DNA of 64,000 nt from Isoetes taiwanensis (GCA_021234155.1 JAJEKV010000051.1:9818105-9882104), one strand, 5' to 3'. Shown: positions 35,282-48,388, counted from the stretch's first letter. The notes: a model not told the origin generated them from the letters alone. Translations and numbers: made by a program.

Positions 35282-38200
35282 TGTTAATTTGGAATTTTCC
35301 GGTTTGGCTAAAAAACTTTTGGATTTTTTTTTAAGTCAATTTCATAAGATTTTAGGGGTTTGGACTGCCGGGAAAATTTCCCGGTTTACCAAAAATCGTA
35401 GAAATCTTTCCAGTATGATTTTGGGCTAGGCTACATGCATGTATGTTGATGCCATGTTTTTGAATTTTGTTTGGGTTTCTTTCAACGGAGGGTCTCGAAG
35501 GCATGGAGGACGTTTTGAAGTAAAAAAATAATGGTTGTTTTGCCACTTCTTTCGACACCAAAATGTCTCCATCCGCATTTTCTTCTGCCGATTCAAGAAG
35601 CTCTGATTTATGGAGCTAAAGCATGCTACCATAAGATTTATAGTGGAGACTCTGTTGAATATCTAGCAATGACTGGTATTGCATCATCGATTTTACTCTG
35701 CCAAAGAATTTTTATTTCAGACATTGCTTGGATTTTGTTCTCAGTTTTTGACAGAATTATTGGGTTTTATCCTCTAGTCTAGGTATGGCATGATTTGGAG
35801 CTTCAGTATTCACCTCCAGGTATTGATCTGCATCACAATTTGTGCACCAGATGAAAATTGTCTTAGAGGAATATTAATAGGAAATATACCAGAAAGAATT
35901 TCAACATGATGGCTTTTCGGTATCCTTTGAAAATCCATTTCAACTTCGTGAAGCTGCTTGACCATTTTATTTGCAGGTAAATGCATTCTTAATTTATTTT
36001 ATTGCATCTTTTCTGATTGAACACATATAATCTGGCAGTTTAAATTTAGGAATTCCATCTACAATTTAGATCGTCTAAAACCCATCTATAATTTCTGAAC
36101 AGGATATAGATGCATGTCTCCTTAGTTTTCAAGCATCTTTATATAGATCGCAACTGCTGTTAGCGCAAACATGTCTGGAGGTAGTTATATTACTTATATT
36201 ACTCATTGTGCTCCCTCTGCTTGAGAGCATCAATATTTATTCAGGTTTGTTGTCATTCTTATTCTTTCATATGCTGTCGTAGAAAGTACGCAAATTGTGA
36301 TATCATTTGTGTAGGTAGGTTCCAGTGCAGGAATGGTTGATCAATAGTTTTAACTTCGTCCCTTTTTTTTTTTTAATGGAATGTATTTATAATTTGTTGT
36401 TGGTGGAGATTGGTTGTGCAGCGCCTTTTATTTTTCTTAGGACTTCAGTCATATTACCCATAGATATAGAGGCAAAATCTTTTATTGTCTATTTATCAAC
36501 TTAATCTCAGCTTTCTCTTTTTGCTTTTATATGTTACAGGAAGCGTGCATGTACAATAAGTTCCTTTATATTCTGAGATGGCCAAATGAGTTTATATGGC
36601 ACTATGTAAGCTGTTTATTTGGGGCAGTATGATTGTATTATTGCTCATGCACATTTTGCGGGTGGATTAAGTCACACTTTGCACAATGTAGCTCCACTTG
36701 GATTACTCTATAAGAATTTGCAAAGAAACTTGGTCCGTATTCATTTCAGATGATTTATGAAAGTATAATTTTTTTCGTCGATCTATTTTGGAAGGCTGAT
36801 CAAAGTAGAGTTTTCTTCATTGATCTATGTCTTGCACTACAGGCAAAAGCTGAACGGCCAATTAAACTTTATATTGTGCTTAAAGGGCCAAAATTAAATA
36901 CATCATATTTTTTCGTCGTGGTCGAAAGTGGTTTCTGAGTTTCTACACGAGGTTAGTTGATTTGAGCACCTCTTCATAAGCAGCACATTGTTCTTCCATT
37001 TGATCGTGGCAGTCTCATCAAATGATTTGTTGTGCCCTTCAAACCAGGATGTGATCTCTTTCTTTCTTGCTCGAATGAATGCATCGATGCCTGCTTCAAC
37101 TTTGGCATGGGCTGTTGGTTTTATGACACAGTGACTCCTATTGCAATAGAGATTATTCACAACATGGGCTTATTCTACTCTTCACAGGAATTACCTAAGC
37201 AGCCAAAGGGCTTTGCAACAGCTCATGTCAGAGCTTGGAGAATTTCCAAGACCGGCTATCAATCCTCTCAAGGTATTTGTTTGTATGCAGATTTCGCGAT
37301 TTTTTCAATCCATATTCAATGCGCTTTGTCTGAAAGCATGCTTGGTTGGGTCGAAATATGTGCTTGGTTCTAATTGCTTGAAGGAATTCAGACAATATGA
37401 GCATCACCTGTTTCTTTCGTTGTGCCTTCAAGAATCCATCAAGACTTAAGCCTGCTCTGTCCAATGCTTGAAGTAAAAGCAGGTAGGCAAGTGCAAGCTC
37501 AAAATTTTCTTTTAGCTGTTTATGCGTTTTGACAATGTAAAATGTATCGATTTCTCATTATTTGTTACAAATTGCCTATTATGTAATTGTCCATGTTGGT
37601 GGTAATTAACAATACAGTACAAGTACATGCAATAATTATCCTTTTTTCAGCTACTCTTTACCTCTGATTATTTGGGTTTGTCCTCTATTTTTCGTACTTT
37701 TATTTTGCCTGCTTTATTCTTCTATTTCATCTGCATTTCTGTCATTTGTTCTCGATTTCCTAGCTCTTTATTGCATCAAGGTTTGATGCATTCCATATCG
37801 GGGTTTGCTGGGCTATGATTCTCCATCATCAAGAAGTCCATAGCTGCAAGAACATGTCTTAGATCCCATGGTGCCATTGATAAACATGACTGCCAACTTC
37901 CTTTACACAGCAAATGCACGATAATGTGCCACAAGGACTAGCCTTTGCAGGGTTTTGTTAATGAAGGCCAAATTTAATGGATGTGACATGATGACGCCAT
38001 GATGCATCATAATTTTTGGATTTCATCTCTATTCTTTCAGTATTCCTGCATGTTGACGAGAAGAAAGGAACTGCATCAGAGGTTTCTCACGGCCAGCATC
38101 ATGTTAACAATTTTGCAGTCGCCCTAGAGAACTTTCGATAATATTGTCCCATGTTACGAATGCTCATTCAATACTCCTTACTATCTGAATATATGCAGTC

Positions 38201-40654
38201 CAAGCAATACATGATATCAAATAGTAATACTGAGAAGATATGACATGTATGTCTTAATTTTTCTTACTTAATTTCTTTTTTGTTGCTCTTCTTATGGCTA
38301 TGAGATAGTACGTATCTAGCATTTTTCTAATATCTATATTATATTCGTCATACTTTCTTGTAGCTATGATTAACTGCTAGGAAGATTTGCAACCAGATCC
38401 ACCAAATTATATCTGGTAAATTTTCTTAACTATACTTGCTAAACTTTTAAGTTATGACATATTTGTATATTTTCCGAGAAAAAGGAAAGCTACTTATGAC
38501 AGCGCTAATGACATTGCAAAAAACTTGGAAGTTTTGGAGCTTCTAAAATTGCTATACTTTTTAGATATGCTGAGTTACATTACAAGTGTCCATAAGACTC
38601 ACGATTATTTGCACTTTGTTTCTGTTTTAAATGTTGTATCATCTGCAAAGGCAGGTTACATCAGGCAACCCACCAAATACGTGATTACAACTTGCAGGTG
38701 ACAGTAATTGAAACTAATGGCATTCTGCAACATATTAGTTAAGCGTCTTGCATCTTTCTACAGTCCAATGGCATAAGGAAACAAACTTAGGATTGAATAA
38801 TTCAGTATGAGGATAGAATTTACCCTGTTCTGTGTTCCATGTTTACAAATTATTTATTAGTATGAGATGATCATGTATTTGACATAATAATGTTTATTCT
38901 TCCTTGCATCCACGAATCTTTTATCTGGATCATTTGTTCTTCATGTGGTCAAAAAAAGCCGATTCAAAGCTTATACGTGTTGCATGACTGGTTGGTGCAC
39001 TCAATCTTTTTATTGCGACAAAAAATGAATCTGTCATTTCATGCAGCATTTCTACAGGAACCCTAATCCGTTATCATGAATCATCGGGCTTAATACAAAA
39101 CGTGAGAGAGTTATTTTCATTTTTTGTATTTGCTAGGCAGCTTCTTTCCTATGCTAAGTTGACCATCAGCGCAAATTTTCTGTCTAACCGTCTGATTATG
39201 GCACAGATCCTTCATTTGGGCATGTGGTAATATAACATTGTTTGGGTATAGCATTGCGTGACGTTGGAGTTCTAAGAAAATAAATAAATGTTGTGGCCAT
39301 GTCACTTCAATTATTTGGATTGGAAGATATGTCTTCTTATAGATGAATAATCCACTCGATGGCATCCTATAGATAATACAAAGCTTGCAATAGGAATGAT
39401 GGCATACCATGTAAAACATGCACAAATGCTAAATAGGTCCTAGAATGACAAGACACTTCTTTCTCAGATATTAAAATTATTGCCACATCTACTTATGATG
39501 TTTTTGAGATCTAACATAACTCTATATATTTCTATACAGGTTCTCTATAGTTTAAGTTCTAAATCGAGGTAATATTTTTTCCTGTGTTCTGAGCAGTATT
39601 ATCCTCTAGCTTTGGTTGGCTTTATCTGCAACTCCCTAGATCAAGACAAAATATTTGATCTATTTTAGGCCAGCATAGCCTGCTTTGATCTATCTATCTA
39701 TAGCTATCAAACTATCTAGACAAGTAAACATTTTGACACTATGCCTTATGTCCTCCCAAGAACCGTCTTTAAATAGATATTATGCATCATGCAGAATAAT
39801 TTGACTCTCAAATATCTGCTTTGTTTCTCGCCAAATCCGCATCTAGAATGATGAGATTGAGAGCCCAATGAACTGTATTGCGAGTACTGTAGCTACTCAC
39901 TGTCTGAGGATTGCTTTTCCCCTCTTGATCACGGTTTTATTTCTTTTTCCAGATATTTTTATTGAGCCAAAGTAAATAAAGACGACAAAATGAGCTTCCT
40001 GCAGGTTTATCAACCTGAAGCTATTTATTGAGGTATGCGTTTGAGTTATTTGTTCTTTAGGTCCCCTCCCCTCCCCCTCCAACAACAACAAAAAAAAAAA
40101 AAAAAAAAACATAGGCAATACTTGTTATGTCTTGCTATGTCAGCTGGCCCTACTTCCTTTTTGTGTAGCAGCACCGTCACCCGCCATGGCCATGGCCAGA
40201 TCAAAATCCTCTTGGAGCATCTGATTAATTCCAGCATTCATCAACCAGGTAAGAAAAAGGATTTTGTTTACGATTTTGTTTTCTGTGTTTTCTAAGCCCT
40301 CCAAATATGTTATGCCATGAGTGCTCTATTGTTTTAATGATTTGCTTTGTATTCAGATGGTGCACGAGATTTTCCAACTGATGGATTCTGCATATGAAGT
40401 GTTTATGCACCGACGAAGGTAATCAATTGTCATCTCTTAGTTTTGGATTGTTGAGACCATTTGACTATGGTAGACCAGGATAGAATCTCTATTGGGACTG
40501 GAGGTTCACATTTTTCGAAGCTCAAATTGAGATTTTCATAGGTAAATTATCTTCAGACTTTGATCATTATAAATGGCATTTACAAGCATGCATATTTTTG
40601 CAAATCCATGGCAAGCTGCAAGAAGATCTCATAGTACTTTAAGCACTGTTATCA

Positions 40655-40748
40655 TTTATTGTTGAGTGTACTGGTTCTATTATTGTATGGGTCCCATGAC
40701 CTATTGGTCTTCGTGGACGTTAAAAAAACTATTCTATTCTATTCTATT
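40655..40748 (+). mobile_element. 5'-truncated LINE A/B-family 3' tail
   Basis: GTATGGGTCCCATGACCTAT, then TGGTCTTCGTGGACGTTAAAA and (CTATT)n, match the last 70 bases of LINE A (47298-47371: GGGTCCCATAGGCCAGTTGGTCTCCGTGGACGATAAAA then (ATTCT)n). Only the 3' end is present, as expected for a heavily truncated LINE insertion. Confidence 0.85.
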
Positions 40749-42639
40749 CCTTGGAGGTGTTTGGAGCAGGCTTGACAGGATGTCTCTGTTGGCCTTAGTG
40801 GGAAGTTGAGGTATCAATATGCACAACTTGCAAAATTGTTGTTTTAAATGTGAAGATAAACCACAACAGGAAACCTATTTTGTTTGATAGTACAGTTCCA
40901 AGTACAATGGTTAGTTTTCTGACTTTGCCTTTGGATTATCATTTACTTGATAAAATGACATTACTTCTCTAATGTATGCACAATGTGAGAACCATGCAGG
41001 GCAGTTTAATACATTTGGACAGTCAACGTCGCCTCCGTACAGTGATGATAAATGGAGCTTCAAACGTATTAGGTAAGTTGCATAGTTTGGACCTTTTTAA
41101 TTTTGAGTTGCATAGGGTTTAGTCGGAGTTGCATGTATTTGCAGGTTTTCCTTTTGGGGATTGGATATATCACTAGCAGTGACACCTATGGCACCCTCAA
41201 TAGGGTACGTTTTTGCTGCATCCATTTGCAGATAACATAGACTTGGAATGCTCCATCAATATTGCCATGATCGCTGAAAATATCCCAGAATAAGTTTAGT
41301 TTTCACAAGTTTGACCATGATAAGGACAAGACAAACTATATTTGTATGTTACACGCCACTTCCATGCTCTTCAGAGATGTGACCTTTCCTATTATGGTAT
41401 CCAGAAGTCCAAAATGCATTTTCAAATAAAAAAGTTTCTACTTATTTGGTTTCGATTCGATTGGCTAGCATTAGAAGCATAATATTACATGCTGCAAAGG
41501 AATTGAGGGCATTTAAAGATGGATAAATTTGAATGTCATTTTTCTTGCTTGCAATTGTTATCAATGATCAATCATTTTTGTTCACATGCTTATAGGCTGG
41601 AGCAAAAGTTAGGTTAATAACACAATACTTTCAACTTTGATGCTCTAATTTGTTTTGTCAAGAAGTAGAGTCTTCAATATTGTTCTGTCTCTGATATTGG
41701 GCACTCGATGCTTATTATCTAATGATTTTAATCTTATGCCTTGGAGGTTGAATCCATGTTGTACTCAACATCAAATTTTCTGACCACATGAAATCCGTCA
41801 TCTTTCCCCTTGGAGGTATATTCATGTTGGGCATAACATTAATTTCATTAATTTACATAATCACATGAAATTCATCACTAAGGTGACTACTTTCCTTAGA
41901 AATCCAAAGGTCCAACTTATCTTTCGAAAACTTAGGAATGGCATGCACTTCTTATATTTCAACCACTTATCCTTTATCCATCGCTTAAAATAAGAGTAGA
42001 AACAGAACCCCAAGTCAAAAGTGTATCAGATTTATCATTGCAGAGGTGCAAGTAGGAGTTTTATTCCCATGTATCATCTTTATTTCACTAATCATATTTC
42101 AATATGGTTGTTTTGTTTTGTTAGTACAAAGCGTTCTTAAGTCTTATACAACTAGAATGTACAATATTATATGTACAATATTGTAATGCTAAAAGCTGGT
42201 GGAGTGTAGTCACATGATTTATATGAAGGATGTTAATTATTTCCCCTTTTTCTTGCAATCTAGATTTCATTATACATGTCAACAAACTCAGTAGATGTAC
42301 CAGCAAACTAATAAACAATCTAGGTAATTGAAGATGTTTGGGTTTATTGCACCTTAAAGACCTACATACAAACTACTTTACATGCTAAACAAATGGCAAT
42401 TGGGTTCACTACAACTTAATAACCTACATAAGAACAATTTAGACAAAGGCTATTCAAGGTATATTTTCTACAAAAACAAGTGCTTACAAGGCCATAACCA
42501 TTGAATAGTTGGATATACTTTACAAATGTCAATATGGGGCTTAAAATTTTGGTAAAAATCTAAATGCCACTTTTGACATATGCTTTAGGCGCCATTGCTA
42601 TTCGAAACCTTATGCCCAATGTCTATTGCAATCTGGACA

Positions 42640-42692
42640 GTGCTACCCTAAACCAAACTAACAATGCTACCCTAAACCAAACTATCGCTGAA
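42640..42692. repeat. 24 bp tandem repeat at the LINE A 5' end
   Basis: GCTACCCTAAACCAAACTA occurs twice (about 42642 and 42667), separated by ACAAT. It contains CCCTAAAC, a telobox-like motif. It lies just upstream of ORF1 and may belong to the element's 5' region. Confidence 0.55.
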
Positions 42693-42778
42693 ATAGTGGC
42701 CATGATAAATTTGAATACAATTCCATTGATTGCTATGGAAGCACCTTGAGGGGGCGTGTAGACACCGTGTTGGCAGCT

Positions 42779-43849
42779 ATGGAAGCTGGGACGCAGGACA
42801 GGAACCGGGTAGAGCAGGAGACACTCGTAACCCTGTCTCGGATCCAGGCCGAGGTTGAGGAGGCTAAGGCCACGGCACGAGGAGCACAGGCCGCCCTCCT
42901 GTCAGAGGTTGCGGAGGCCGCCACTGTGAGACAAGGATTCCAGGCTGCTCTGGAAGCTAGCCAGGCAGAACTGAGCGCTCTTCGGAGTAAGGATTTAGCA
43001 CGAGATCGGGAGCTACAGGAGCTTCGGGCGGCCGTTGCCCAGCAAGGCAAGGGCCTCCATGCCGAGGCACATGAGCAACTCCGCCATTGCACGCGGGAGA
43101 TGGCAAGACATGACAACGTCCTGCAAGAGCTGAGCTCCAGACTCCGGAGAACAGAAACCACAGCAAAGAACATACCAACCCCGCGAACCCACCAACCTAC
43201 AGGACGTCAACCTGGAACACATGCTGCGGACACATCAGATCACGCCGGGCCGCCACCACCCCGGCGCCGGCCACAGCCTATGCCTCACCCACCTCAACCA
43301 ACACCTGGTGCGGCCCCCGCCGAACTCCAGGAACAGAGACGCAGGAGCCGCAATGTGGTAGTGCGAGGCCTGACGGAGGAGTCGGGAGAACATCTCACTT
43401 CCCGACTCCAGACACAGATCTTGGACCGGATGATGTTCCCAGCACCTGTGACCATTGGAAAGGCGAGTCGTCATGGAATTCAGCGCCCTGATCGCCCCCG
43501 GGTGGTCATCTTCACAGTTGAGAGCGTGCCAGAGCGGGTGGCCATCCTGCGTCAGGGCCGGAAGTTGAAGGGGACGGCTCTGTACGTTGACCGGGACTTG
43601 ACCCCAGCACAGCAAGAGACCCGAAGGCGTGAGCTGGCCAAAGTCAGGGACTGCCGCAGACATGGAGGGGCAGCGGGGCTGGTCCGGGGAAGGATGCGGG
43701 AATTCAGGCAGCCAAACAGGGATGCAGGCACTCCGGCCCCTCGAGTCCCCTCTGAGGGGGCCCCAGCGGCACAGGCATCCACATCTTCCGCTCCCCCTGG
43801 GACCACCACTACCACCGGACCTGAAGTGGCGATGCATGCCACTAAATAG
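42779..43849 (+). CDS. LINE A ORF1 protein (coiled coil plus RRM-like domain)
   Basis: The frame from ATG at 42779 to TAG at 43847-43849 encodes 356 residues; it is also open a little further upstream. Residues about 1-135 are Ala/Glu/Arg-rich heptads (EVEEAKATARGAQAALLSEV), a probable coiled coil for trimerisation. About 140-200 is Pro/Arg-rich linker. About 200-290 (NVVVRGLTEESGEHL, VVIFTVESVPERVAIL, LYVDRDLTPAQQETRR) fits the RRM-like and C-terminal domains of L1-type ORF1 nucleic-acid chaperones. LINE B carries the same blocks. The frame is unbroken here, unlike ORF2. A TAG in phase separates it from ORF2. Confidence 0.85.
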   Translation: MEAGTQDRNRVEQETLVTLSRIQAEVEEAKATARGAQAALLSEVAEAATVRQGFQAALEASQAELSALRSKDLARDRELQELRAAVAQQGKGLHAEAHEQLRHCTREMARHDNVLQELSSRLRRTETTAKNIPTPRTHQPTGRQPGTHAADTSDHAGPPPPRRRPQPMPHPPQPTPGAAPAELQEQRRRSRNVVVRGLTEESGEHLTSRLQTQILDRMMFPAPVTIGKASRHGIQRPDRPRVVIFTVESVPERVAILRQGRKLKGTALYVDRDLTPAQQETRRRELAKVRDCRRHGGAAGLVRGRMREFRQPNRDAGTPAPRVPSEGAPAAQASTSSAPPGTTTTTGPEVAMHATK

Positions 43850-46800
43850 GGATCGTGCCTCCCTGGCGTGGTATCCCCGGAATTGCCGTGGCTTTCCATG
43901 GCGTAAGGGGACGATCTCAATTCCGCCGCCATGGACATGGACCTTATCTTCCTCATGGAAACATGGGAACATGCTGGTCACAAAGCTACCGATTTGCCAG
44001 ATACCAGCGCCACACCGCCTTCAATGAGTGCACCGGAAACGAGGACACGGAGGAATTGCGTGTTACTACCGCATGCGGCCTTTGGCCCAATCGGTCTCCC
44101 CATTGCAAGGCGCATGTGCACAACAGATACTTGTGGGTAATGAAAGTGCGAAACGGCGATGGCAGCCCTCTCTTTGTGGCGGCTTGCTACTTCCCACATG
44201 CTTTGAGCAACTTTTTACCACACGCACTTGGATGTGGATTGGGCAGAGCCCTATGTCGATCTATATGATGACATACAGCCAGCATGCACAATTGGGCAAG
44301 GTCATGTTGCTTGGAGACTTCAATGCGCCGCCGCGAGGACGTGAGCGTATCCCAAAATTCGCACCTCTAGGCGAGGATGTGTTGCAAATGGACCCCGAGA
44401 GATGGTTTGGCCAAGGGCGTCGATGACGGCCGGTGACACGGTATGGCGGCCTTTCTTTATTCTTTGGGGCGTATCTTTGACCTGGTCATTTGCAATGGGT
44501 CGGCACAGCGATGGTCGCCCCTCCACCGCTTCACTTGTAGACGGGAGAACCGTGGGGCGGCACCCGGTGTGGTGGATTACGTGCTAGCGCATAAGCAATG
44601 CCTACACTTGATCACTTTCGCTTGTGTCGGACAGTGGCCGGACGAGGAAGTAGACTCACCATCAGCCCTTGTTCTTGCAGATAGATTGACAGGCCAACCG
44701 AGCACCCATTGCCCCAACACCCCATGTACCACGGTTGCGTCTGGACTATGATCATGCGGCGGTCTATGCGAGGATGCTTGAGCATGAGCTGCCGGGAGTG
44801 CTGCAACTCCCCACACTTCAACAACGGCAGAGGCGGCCCGGTGAACCAGCTCCTTCTGAGGGTAGGGGACAGATGTTTTGGGAGAGGCCGCTCTCGACGA
44901 TCCACAGGGGCTGCAATCACCTTCCCTCGCAATCACTGGTTCGATGACGAATGTCGGGAGCTGAAACGATGGCTCCGCCAAGTCTTTGGATCCCACCATT
45001 CGCCAAGTCCCGTCCGTCAATCACCGCTCCCTTCCTCAAGACCAAGAAAGCCGGGTACCTTGCAGAGCACCAAAGAACAGATGTTTGGTCTTCTAGACCG
45101 CCACCCTAGGGCCTTACGGAGAAAGGTCTTGAGTAAGCCTTCACAGCCCACGGAAATATTACCCCTAACAATGGGTGAGATACTTTGCGGCGGTGTATGA
45201 CCCAATGGGAAGCCGGCACCAAGTATTCTCTCCATGACGCGGGCCTAGTAATCGGTCATTACCGAAGGGATGTCATAATGGGCCTGCAATGCCTCGCTAA
45301 CGGAAGGCAGCAGATTTGGATGGTACGCAGTGAGCTTCTCAAGTGGGCGGGCCCCCAATGGTGCTTGGGTTCTCACAAAGACTCTTCAACAGGGCATTGC
45401 AAGAAGGCTTCCCCGCCTTTGGACTACCAAGTAGAGTTGTGCCCATATACAAAGCGGGGGACCCCCACGCAGCCCAGCCAACTATCGCACCATTATGGTC
45501 AGGTTCGCGTCTTTGCCAAGTTGCTTGCCGGGATTCTTGAGCGGCGATTGACACTTTGGGCGGAGGATGGAGAAGTGCGGCTCTCGCTTGTGGGCTTCCG
45601 CCCGCATTCTACTATTGACCATATCTTCACTCTGCGAACACTCATAGAGGATAGCCGAATCGGCCTTTAATCTGCATTGTTGCTTTGTGGATTTCGCAAA
45701 GGCTTTTGACACAAAGCCTCGATAAGTTGTGGGATAGACCGAGACGCCTAGGGACCCCCGTCGACTTGCGAGAATGCTATATACGCACTATACGAGGCTT
45801 GCTCGTCGCGTCACACCGCCGGGGAGCCCGTTGTTAGTAGCATTGGGGTGCGCCAGGCTGCCCTCTATCCCCGGCGGCTCTTGCTTTGTACATTGACCAG
45901 CTAGAAGAATGGCTAGCTGAGCACGGGAGGCGCCGATTGATGCACCACATAATCCGGCAACTCATATATGCCGATGATGTTGACTGCCGATATACCCCTG
46001 GAGGACATGCAACGCCACCGGATGCTTTGGACACTTTCTCGCCAATTCACCGACATGAGAGTTAACTTGGCCAAGACAAGGGTGCCGCTGGTCCCATCAT
46101 CCCGCACCCACGCTTTCCCTCATTCACTTACCAAAGGCAGGTAGTGGAGGTGGCTCGGCCTTATAAGTATTTGGGCATTGAGTTTTCTACTACCACACAC
46201 CGGGATGCATCCATCGTTAGTACGGGTCACCGCAGTCGGAAAGCCCGTATGCAATGCAAAACAACAATCAAAGGCGAGCCAGATGCATGGGGTCATCAGC
46301 ACACTTGTTCGGGCCTTGGTTGAACCGTCCTCCTCTATCGGGCGTATGTGGGGCGGTGATATCCCTCACCACTTGGAACGATCTAGAGCAGTACGTAAGG
46401 CCTTCTTGGCCCGGGCACCGGGAGTGAAATCCACGGTCCCATATCGATCTTGCTCCAGGGAGACAGGGCTTCCTTCCATTCTGACGAGGGCTGCTACTGA
46501 ACGTCACATTATTTATTTCCGGAAGGTGGTGGCTATGGATGAAGCCCGGCTGCCCAACCTTGCTTTGGCGGTGGCGATGGGCCCGCAAAACTCAAAGCCT
46601 TTGGAAAGACAAGCAAGCCCGGTGGTTCTCGCTATGGAATGTGCGTGCACACGATGTGGACCGCTGCATACACCGAAGGAACGCTGGCCTGCCTTGAAGC
46701 GAAGCTTGGATGCTTGCTTCATGGCCAAGCTTTGGGATGCAGAGGCCCCATCACATGTCAAGGTGGCAAATTATCGACAAAGCGGGTTAATCCCATGCTC

Positions 46801-47157
46801 ACGAGGGGCCCACACCACTACACGTGCACCCATCTACCCATGAAAAAGCGCAGGGTGATTGCTTCCATTCGCCGCAGTGCACACCACCTCCGCATTGAGA
46901 CAGGGGAGATGGATTCGGAGCCGCAGCGTGAGGACAGAGTCCGTCAATGCGCGCCAACAGGCGCCATTGAGGATGAAAGTCACGCCCTCCAGGCCTGTCC
47001 GGCGTACGAGCATATCCGGGCTCGATATGCTCGGTTAGTTGTGCCCCATCAGGCCTTGCATGAGCTACTGAGCACGGCCTCTGTAGGCTTGTTGGGATCG
47101 TACCTCCAGGAGGTAATGGATACGCGGACTCAGTTATGCCCCCCTGTCCGACATTAA
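43850..47157 (+). pseudogene. LINE A ORF2, endonuclease/reverse transcriptase, many frameshifts
   Basis: Pieces in all three frames follow the order of a LINE ORF2. Endonuclease: RNCRGFPWRKG at about 43876, FLMETWEHAG at about 43945, LLGDFNAPPRG at about 44310. Reverse transcriptase: RVVPIYKAGDP at about 45430, GFRPHSTIDHIFTLRTLIE at about 45590, LYIDQLEEWLAEHGRR, YADD active site at 45967-45978, DMRVNLAKTRVPLV. C-terminal Cys-His motif: CAPTGAIEDESHALQACP at about 46948. More than ten frame changes are needed to follow the homology, so no functional enzyme is made. Confidence 0.85.
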
Positions 47158-47228
47158 CCTCAGCTGTACTTGTGATTATGTATATAACTGTGCAGTATGT
47201 CAGCATCCTTATTGCTACTAAGGTTTTT

Positions 47229-47254
47229 CCCCCGAAAACCCTTCGGGGCGGGGG
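47229..47254 (+). other. LINE A 3' UTR stem-loop with UUCG tetraloop
   Basis: CCCCCG-AAAA-CCC-TTCG-GGG-CGGGGG folds into two stacked stems with an AAAA bulge and a UUCG loop, followed by six T. LINE B keeps the same block at 48363-48388 on the minus strand. It is probably the RNA structure that the LINE's reverse transcriptase recognises. The trailing T run makes it resemble a bacterial terminator, but it is not one in this setting. Confidence 0.7.
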
Positions 47255-47371
47255 TTTTTTAATCCTGGTAGTAATACGCCTGCTGCTCTCTCTTTGTACT
47301 TGGGTCCCATAGGCCAGTTGGTCTCCGTGGACGATAAAATCATATTCTATTCTATTCTATTCTATTCTATT

Positions 47372-48243
47372 AAGATTCCTCAATATATTGCCTACACTAG
47401 AATAGTACTTATGTCTTCTCGACAGTTCTATCTATTTTATATCATGATGCATGATGTAGCTAGAGGAGTCTTCTTTGCCAATTATATTACACAACAAATA
47501 AATGCAAAACATACAATAATGCCCCATGCACCTACACTCACGTTCACATATTCCTTCCTTTTTAGCATCGTGTGAAGTACAAAAATTGCCACATTCTTTA
47601 TTCTAGCCAACAATCAAACAACCACCCTTTCAAATTGTAGGAAAGCCCAGCAACGCCGGGCACCATAACTAGTAGTTTTTAATTTGAAGATATGTTTTTT
47701 TCATACAAAAGATGAATTGTTTTGTAATGATCATGAGATGCCACTTCAAGGGTGTTCAAATGCCACTTCAGTGTGTTTAGATTTGCTCTACGAATAAAAG
47801 AACAAACATAAGCAGTTCATATATGTTCAACAATAGATTTAGTTCATGCATGTTCAACAATGATTTGTACGTATAGTAGAAGAGCAATGTTCTTCTGTCT
47901 CAAATGATGGATATGCAAAAACCTTCAATGAATGCTACAGGGTATCCAAAGGCCTTAAATTTAGGGGCTCTTTGTGGGATATCATAATGCTATATTTCAT
48001 AAGAAAAATTCAATGATTTCTAGGGCATGGCAACAACAATTGGATTCCTAAGAAAAATTCAATTATTTCTAGGGCAAGGCAACTACAGTTGGATTCTTAC
48101 ATATGCATTGATAAATGTTGTTCTTTGCACAAATAGGGCCACACATGGTTACTGAGATGCACTCCATCTTTTGAGTTATTGGACTTGAACGACCATGCAA
48201 TTTGGAATTTTCTCCAGGCATATTATAAGGAATGTTTGTATGT
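47372..48243. other. spacer between LINE A and LINE B
   Basis: AT-rich, no gene recognised. A short direct repeat (AAGAAAAATTCAAT.ATTTCTAGGGCA.GGCAAC) occurs at about 48000 and 48050. It contains the Helitron-like end listed separately. Confidence 0.5.
47645..47672 (+). mobile_element. Helitron-type 3' terminus
   Basis: GCCCAGC-AAC-GCCGGGC hairpin, then ACCATAA and the terminal CTAG followed by T. A short GC hairpin ending about 8-12 bases before CTRR, with insertion next to T, is the standard 3' end of Helitrons. The matching 5' TC end was not found, so the element's extent to the left is unknown. Confidence 0.65.
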
Positions 48244-48362
48244 TGGTTATAACTAAGGAAGGAAGGAAGGAAGGAAGGTACTTTTATCGTCCACGGAGAC
48301 CAATCGGTCTATGGGACCCAATACAAAAACGCAGCAAGCGGATTACTGCCCGGATTAAAAAA

Positions 48363-48388
48363 CCCCTGCCCCGAAGGGTTTTCGAGGG
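48363..48388 (-). other. LINE B 3' UTR stem-loop
   Basis: Minus strand CCCTCG-AAAA-CCC-TTCG-GGG-CAGGGG. The CCC-UUCG-GGG core is identical to LINE A's. The outer stem has two changes, leaving a wobble pair and one mismatch. Confidence 0.6.

Larger units (their letters stand above)
32660..42600. other. gene-poor region with scattered exon-like blocks
   Basis: No complete gene was found. Blocks that look coding and have at least one good splice signal on the plus strand: 35880-35955 (KEFQHDGFSVSFENPFQLRE), 36541-36600 (after GTTACAG, EACMYNKFLYILRW), 37188-37272 (CACAG before, GTATTT after, SSQRALQQLMSELGEFPRPA) and 41000-41076 (GQFNTFGQSTSPPYSDDKWS). Their phases could not be joined into one protein and I do not recognise them. 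They could belong to one eroded or Helitron-carried gene. Confidence 0.3.
42650..47371 (+). mobile_element. LINE A, full or near full-length non-LTR retrotransposon
   Basis: GC-rich element with ORF1, a stop-separated ORF2 (endonuclease, reverse transcriptase, C-terminal Cys/His motif), a 3' stem-loop (47229-47254) and an (ATTCT)n tail (47344-47371). It is about 4.7 kb and sits in AT-rich DNA. LINE B, 0.9 kb downstream on the opposite strand, is a relative. The 5' border is not fixed and no target-site duplication was found. ORF2 has many frameshifts, so the copy is inactive. Confidence 0.85.

Noticed and set aside
47229-47260. Rho-independent terminator
   Set aside because: The context is a LINE 3' UTR in a eukaryotic genome. 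The T run after the hairpin does not imply bacterial-type termination.
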